Source: Planctomycetota bacterium (GTDB lineage Bacteria; Planctomycetota; UBA11346). From it: a stretch of 10,680 nucleotides of DNA. Of the stretch, positions 7,053-10,680 are shown one piece after another. A model generated the notes under the pieces. It did not search any database. It saw only the letters and a list, made by a program, of their open reading frames with translations, and was not told the DNA's origin. The stretch lies in contig CANETI010000048.1 of NCBI GenBank assembly GCA_947440715.1, forward strand, positions 1-10,680, read 5' to 3'. Numbering within the stretch: the first letter of the stretch is position 1; every line of letters begins with the position of its first letter. The position numbers and the translations under genes were made by a program.

Positions 7053-8669
7053 ATGCGTCTTTACAAACCGACCGTTTTCGTCGCGCTTTTTGCAACTTTA
7101 TTTACGGAAGTTTTTTGTGGCCCGACGTTGAACGCGGTCGAGCCGATCACGCCGAATCCTGGGTTGCATTATTATTATAAATTATCCCCCGCTGTTGCGC
7201 CAATAACCACCGTGGTGGATGTGTGTGTCTATGGTGGCACGCCGGGTGGTATCGGTGCGGCGATTCAGGCGCGGCGGATGGGGAAAACGTCGGCCTTGGC
7301 GGTATTTCGTCGCCATGTGGGTGGGTTAACGTCATCGGGATTAACCGCAGTGGATTTAGGAAAAAAAGAATCCATCGGTGGCATGGCGGTGGAATTTCTC
7401 AATCGCATGGGCAAGTGGAGTGGTTTTCGTTCTGCGGACGCTGAACGCGCATTTCGTGCGATGTTAGAAGAAGCACAGGTTCCGGTATTTTATGAACATC
7501 GCTTGGCGTCGGTTGAAAAAAGTGGCAATCGCATCACCGCATTGGTATTTGAAAATGGCAATCGCATTGAGGCCAAGCAATTTATTGATGGTACCTACGA
7601 AGGTGATTTATTAGCGCGGGCAGGAGTTTCTTATCATGTCGGGCGTGAAGATAATTCCGTCTATAATGAAACGATTAATGGTTCCTATTTGGCTAAAAGC
7701 CATCAGTTTCGTTTTGACGTGGATCCCTATAAAACGAGTGGTGATTCGACGAGCGGATTGTTGCCTGGGATTTCCTCTGAGCCGTTACCGAAACCTGGAA
7801 CCGGCGATAAATTAATTCAAGCCTATTGTTTTCGCATGTGGTTGGTGAAAGCGGCTGATGGCCGTATGATTCCGAAGCCCGCGAATTATAATCGTGATGA
7901 TTATGCTTTATTGTTGCGTTACATGACGACGAAACCAGATTTTAAATGGTCGTGGACCTATGCGACGGGACCGATCAAATTGAATATTGGTGATTGCAAT
8001 AATGCTGGTCCAGTGTCGATTGATTATATTGGTGGCAGTAACGCATGGCCGGAGGCCGATTACGAAACGCGCGAAAAAATATTTCAGGCCCACGTCACAT
8101 ATCAACAAGGTATGATGTGGTTTCTGGCGAATGACCCAGAGATCGCACCAGAGGCACGGGCAAAAGTTAGCTCATTTGGTTTACCAAAAGATCAATTCGA
8201 AGAGACCGATGGTTGGCCACATGATTTATATGTGCGCGAAGGTCGGCGCATGGTGTCGGATTATGTTATGACTCAGGCAGATTGTAGCAGCCAACGGGTC
8301 GCAGCTGACAGTGTTGGCTTGGGCAGTTACACGATGGATTCGCATCACACCTCACGCGTGGTGATTGATGGAAAAGTGATGGCCGAAGGGAATGTCGAAG
8401 TCGGTATCAAACAACCATATCCCATTAGTTATCGTTCGATTGTTCCTAAGGAAAGTGAGTGTGCGAACTTGTTAGTCTCGGTAGCGATATCGAGTTCACA
8501 CATGGCCTTTGGTAGTATTCGCATGGAGCCGGTGTTCATGATACTTGGACAATCGGCAGCAACGGCCGCCGTCATGGCCATTGACGGTGGAACGAGCGTG
8601 CAGGCGGTGAATTACCCAGTCCTGCGTGAACGGCTGTTAGCCGATAAACAGCGACTCAGCTGGGAATAA
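7053..8669 (+). CDS. exported FAD-dependent oxidoreductase (PF12831-like)
   Basis: A 538-residue flavoprotein of the FAD_oxidored family, abundant in glycan-degrading Planctomycetes, Verrucomicrobia and Bacteroidetes, where its substrates are mostly unknown. An N-terminal signal peptide (MRLYKPTVFVALFATLFTEVF, likely cut near LNA at 26-28) suggests export. The dinucleotide-binding segment is VVDVCVYGGTPGGIGAA (54-70), followed by HVGGLTSSGL (88-97), the usual 'GGTPAGIxAA...GGLTTSGL' pattern. A second hallmark is DGTYEGDLLARAGVSYHVGR (179-198). Near the C-terminus, DSHHTSR and the alanine-rich SAATAAVMAIDGG helix close the FAD domain. The start has only a weak ribosome site (TGAG at 7041-7044). 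It lies 129 bases after the transporter genes on the same strand and may be part of the rhamnoside system. The reaction is not known: oxidation of a sugar or glycan end is a guess from context. Confidence 0.82.
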   Translation: MRLYKPTVFVALFATLFTEVFCGPTLNAVEPITPNPGLHYYYKLSPAVAPITTVVDVCVYGGTPGGIGAAIQARRMGKTSALAVFRRHVGGLTSSGLTAVDLGKKESIGGMAVEFLNRMGKWSGFRSADAERAFRAMLEEAQVPVFYEHRLASVEKSGNRITALVFENGNRIEAKQFIDGTYEGDLLARAGVSYHVGREDNSVYNETINGSYLAKSHQFRFDVDPYKTSGDSTSGLLPGISSEPLPKPGTGDKLIQAYCFRMWLVKAADGRMIPKPANYNRDDYALLLRYMTTKPDFKWSWTYATGPIKLNIGDCNNAGPVSIDYIGGSNAWPEADYETREKIFQAHVTYQQGMMWFLANDPEIAPEARAKVSSFGLPKDQFEETDGWPHDLYVREGRRMVSDYVMTQADCSSQRVAADSVGLGSYTMDSHHTSRVVIDGKVMAEGNVEVGIKQPYPISYRSIVPKESECANLLVSVAISSSHMAFGSIRMEPVFMILGQSAATAAVMAIDGGTSVQAVNYPVLRERLLADKQRLSWE

Positions 8670-8713
8670 CAGTGCTTTAGTCGGGGTAATCGCTTGATTT
8701 GCTGCACGGCTAA

Positions 8714-8733
8714 CCACTTCTCTCTCTGAGTGG
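8714..8733 (+). other. weak hairpin after the FAD oxidoreductase
   Basis: CCACT (8714-8718) pairs with AGTGG (8729-8733) around a pyrimidine-rich ten-base loop. It lies 44 bases after the stop and lacks a T-run, so it is at most a poor transcription end signal. Confidence 0.15.
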
Positions 8734-8738
8734 GTGTG

Positions 8739-8800
8739 CCTGATGTAGTTATTGGCGTAGACAGCCTAACCTGATGGAGTTATTGGCGTAAACAGCCTAA
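8739..8800 (+). repeat. 31-base tandem duplication upstream of the histidine kinase
   Basis: Two directly abutting 31-base copies (8739-8769 and 8770-8800) differ at only two positions, the 8th (T/G) and the 22nd (G/A). Each copy contains the core AGTTATTGGCGTA and ends in ACAGCCTAA. The pair ends 47 bases before the kinase ATG, a position where duplicated regulator-binding sites are common. A replication-slippage product with no function is the simple alternative. Confidence 0.85.
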
Positions 8801-8847
8801 AAGTGGGGCTTGCGATGGTGTCGATTTTGTGCCAATAGACCAAGATA

Positions 8848-10107
8848 ATGCCTAATTCTGTTTACCCAGTAATCCTAGAGTCTTCTGCGCAACAGGTGTT
8901 GGTGAGCTTAGTGCATCTCTCAATTGCTGAGGATGGAACTGATAGCACCGATATTTTAAAGCGCGTCACTGAATTGGCAGCCTCTGGATTACAGGTGGCC
9001 CGTGCGTCCATCTGGCTGCATGATCCGAACCAAGATGCGATCGTTTGTCAGGATTTATTCGAACAAGGTCCCAAACATTCGCAGGGTTTGACCTTATTAC
9101 GTAAAGATTTTCCGAGTTATTTTAGCGAATTAGATCATTCCGTTGTGATTCCAGCCAACAATGCGCATACGCATCCAGCGACCGCTTGTTTTAGCGCATC
9201 GTATCTTAAACCTTTGGGTATTGGTTCCATGTTAGATGCGCCGATTTGGCGCGGTGGCAAAGCCGTTGGCGTCTTGTGTTTTGAGCATGTTGGTGGCCCG
9301 CGTGAGTGGAGTGAGAGTGACCGTGCTTTTGCGGCCCAAGTCGCTTTAATCAGTGGCCTTTATTATGAACGTCAAGAACGTCTTGCTGCAGAACGCGCCT
9401 TGCGTGAACGCGAAGCGATGGAGCGTAACAATCAAAAAATGGAAGCGCTTGGCCGCATGGCCTGTGTTATTGGCCATGACTTTAACAATTTATTGACCAC
9501 CATGGTTGGTCAAACGGAAATGTTGTTGCGACCAAACGTGCCGAATGAACAAGTCCGTCATCGAGCGAGTGTCGTTTTAGATGCCGCCTCGCGAGCTGGT
9601 GCGTTGGTCAAACGTTTATTAAATTTTGGTAAGGGTCGCGATGCCACCGTTATGCAATTTAATTTAGTAGATATTATCATTGCTATTGAGCCAGTACTGC
9701 GCAGCACTGTTCCACCACGTATTGCGTTGGAATTTCATTTGCCGAATACTCCGATGAAGATCATGGCAGATACGGTATCGATAGAACAAATTATCATGAA
9801 TTTGGTCGTGAATGCTAAAGACGCCATTAGTGGAGAAGGTACCATCACCCTAACTGTGAGTCGTAGTCGCGATTCGGAAGGTGGTGATTCGGTGGTTATG
9901 ACGGTCAGTGATACCGGTTGTGGCATGGACGAAGCGACGCTCTATAGCGCATTCGAACCATTTTATACCACCAAGGGTGACCAGGGAACCGGATTAGGAT
10001 TATCCACCTGTTTTAGCAATATGCGCTCTTTGAATGGCAATATTACCATCGCGAGCATTCCCGGACATGGAACAACTTGTACCTGCACGTTTCCTGCTCG
10101 CGGATAA
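8848..10107 (+). CDS. soluble sensor histidine kinase with GAF domain
   Basis: A 419-residue two-component sensor. Residues about 30-172 form a GAF domain with the family blocks RASIWLHD (52-59), HPATACF (109-115), PLGIGSMLDAPI (122-133) and GVLCFEHVG (141-149). A charged coiled coil follows (174-197). The phosphoacceptor is H210 in GHDFNNLL, the HDFNN type seen in NtrB-like and hybrid kinases. The ATPase domain is complete: N-box EQIIMNLVVNAKDAI (313-327), DTGCGM (355-360), FEPFYTTK (369-376) and GTGLGLS (380-386). No membrane helix or signal peptide is visible, so it should sense an internal signal or work with a membrane partner. No receiver domain or response regulator is in the window. 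The ATG has no clear ribosome site, and an in-frame TAG at 8836-8838 limits extension. It sits between a rhamnoside-linked oxidoreductase and a rhamnosidase, which suggests but does not show control of this locus. Confidence 0.9.
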   Translation: MPNSVYPVILESSAQQVLVSLVHLSIAEDGTDSTDILKRVTELAASGLQVARASIWLHDPNQDAIVCQDLFEQGPKHSQGLTLLRKDFPSYFSELDHSVVIPANNAHTHPATACFSASYLKPLGIGSMLDAPIWRGGKAVGVLCFEHVGGPREWSESDRAFAAQVALISGLYYERQERLAAERALREREAMERNNQKMEALGRMACVIGHDFNNLLTTMVGQTEMLLRPNVPNEQVRHRASVVLDAASRAGALVKRLLNFGKGRDATVMQFNLVDIIIAIEPVLRSTVPPRIALEFHLPNTPMKIMADTVSIEQIIMNLVVNAKDAISGEGTITLTVSRSRDSEGGDSVVMTVSDTGCGMDEATLYSAFEPFYTTKGDQGTGLGLSTCFSNMRSLNGNITIASIPGHGTTCTCTFPARG

Positions 10108-10111
10108 TATT

Positions 10112-10129
10112 TCTGAACAATCTGAACAA
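10112..10129 (+). repeat. perfect 9-base tandem repeat after the kinase stop
   Basis: TCTGAACAA is repeated exactly twice in tandem, starting five bases after the kinase stop. A 13-base palindrome, CGTTTA-A-TAAACG, follows at 10139-10151. Both are in the 244-base region before the rhamnosidase gene and could be binding sites for a regulator. I see no good -35/-10 pair near them. Confidence 0.45.
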
Positions 10130-10203
10130 ATAGGTATTCGTTTAATAAACGGATAAAAAGTATCAGTAACAAAGATAACAGACGTTGTTAAACGGACACT
10201 TAG

Positions 10204-10222
10204 GCAACCGTTCGGACGGTGC
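10204..10222 (+). other. small hairpin in the kinase-rhamnosidase gap
   Basis: ACCGT (10207-10211) and ACGGT (10216-10220) pair around TCGG, with GC/GC pairing below across a bulged A. There is no T-run, so it is not an intrinsic terminator. It may mark the end of the kinase message or be part of the next leader. Confidence 0.25.
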
Positions 10223-10306
10223 AAAGTCAATCAAGCCACACTCTCAATTCCCACGTGTGCTACTGAAAAAATCAGGCGACGATCTGCGAATGCCTGCTAG
10301 CCTACG

Positions 10307-10347
10307 AGCTTCCGAGATCATGGTGATGTCGGCTAAATCGGAGAGCT
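10307..10347 (+). promoter_or_regulatory. possible structured leader masking the rhamnosidase ribosome site
   Basis: Two mutually exclusive pairings are possible. In one, CCGA-G-ATCA (10312-10320) folds on TGAT-G-TCGG (10324-10332) with loop TGG and one G/G mismatch. In the other, AGCTTCCGA (10307-10315) pairs with TCGGA-G-AGCT (10338-10347) with a single bulged G. The second would bury the GGAGAG ribosome site (10340-10345). The shared CCGA arm makes an on/off switch conceivable. No known riboswitch class is recognised. Confidence 0.3.
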
Positions 10348-10351
10348 TGTT

Positions 10352-10680
10352 ATGATGCCTGTTGTGATTTTCAGCCTGTTGCAGAAACGATTACAAAAAA
10401 CGTGGTTCTTATTATTAGTGATGGTGATGTCTTGTGGCAACGTTCAGTCCGCTGAATTTAAAGGCAGCGTTACGATTATTGAGCCGCGTTGTGAATATCG
10501 CACGGCGCCGTTGGGCATTGATACCCAAGCGCCACGTTTGGGATGGCGCATTTCAACGGACAGACGTTCGTGGCAGCAACGCGCGTATCGCATATTAGTC
10601 GCATCCAGTGCCGCATTATTACAGGCAGAAAGCGGTGATTTATGGGACAGCGGAGAAATAACGAGTTCAGCGAGTCAGCA
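10352..10680 (+). CDS. alpha-L-rhamnosidase (GH78), N-terminal fragment, continues past the window
   Basis: The first 109 residues of an exported glycoside hydrolase that should release terminal alpha-L-rhamnose from glycans or glycosides. The N-terminus has a basic and then hydrophobic stretch (QKRLQKTWFLLLVMVM) with probable cleavage after VQSA; MSC at 26-28 is only a poor lipobox. The mature protein opens with the typical GH78 beginning: RCEYRTAPLGID (46-57), PRLGWRI (61-67), QRAYRILVASS (76-86) and LWDSGEI (97-103). In the family this is the N-terminal beta-sandwich region; the catalytic barrel would lie beyond the window in a protein of about 900-1100 residues. GGAGAG at 10340-10345 lies six bases before the ATG at 10352; a second ATG at 10355 is also possible. 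The link to rhaI and the importer makes a rhamnoside-scavenging role likely. Confidence 0.85.
   Translation, partial: MMPVVIFSLLQKRLQKTWFLLLVMVMSCGNVQSAEFKGSVTIIEPRCEYRTAPLGIDTQAPRLGWRISTDRRSWQQRAYRILVASSAALLQAESGDLWDSGEITSSASQ

Noticed and set aside
8739..8800. CRISPR array
   Set aside because: There are only two copies, directly abutting with no spacer, and no cas genes are present.

Overview
The window is one strand of an L-rhamnose / rhamnoside utilisation locus: every supported gene lies on the + strand. In order it holds the 3' part of a LarA-type nickel-pincer hydroxyacid racemase; an L-rhamnose isomerase (RhaI); a four-gene sugar ABC importer (ATPase, two permeases, lipoprotein binding protein) of the RhaTPQS kind; an exported FAD-dependent oxidoreductase; a soluble GAF-domain histidine kinase; and the start of an exported alpha-L-rhamnosidase (GH78) that runs off the right edge.

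The organism is probably a Gram-negative heterotroph that degrades plant or algal glycans. The mix of a Pseudomonas stutzeri-type RhaI, an RbsA-type rhamnose importer, an exported 'GGTPxGI' FAD oxidoreductase and GH78 resembles Verrucomicrobia/Planctomycetes (PVC) and some related environmental phyla. That is an impression from protein families, not a phylogenetic result. Base composition looks roughly balanced, and codon use looks even across the window, so I see no sign of a recently acquired segment, mobile element, CRISPR array, tRNA or rRNA.

Layout: 2-871 larA-like (5' end outside); 872-1127 intergenic, with a strong inverted repeat over the larA stop and a hairpin around the rhaI ribosome site; 1128-2327 rhaI; 2328-2435 short gap rich in ACGAC repeats; 2436-6923 transporter operon, three genes overlapping by ATGA and the fourth starting about 30 bases on; 6924-7052 gap; 7053-8669 FAD oxidoreductase; 8670-8847 gap with a 31-base tandem duplication; 8848-10107 histidine kinase; 10108-10351 gap with short repeats and a possible structured leader; 10352-end rhamnosidase. 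No gene-free stretch exceeds 300 bases.

How the parts fit (inference): the exported rhamnosidase frees L-rhamnose from glycans, the lipoprotein captures it, the ABC importer brings it in, and RhaI converts it to L-rhamnulose. In the classical route a kinase and an aldolase (neither is in this window) would give dihydroxyacetone phosphate and L-lactaldehyde. Oxidation of L-lactaldehyde gives L-lactate, which a lactate racemase next door could turn into D-lactate. The FAD oxidoreductase's substrate and the kinase's signal and partner regulator are unknown.
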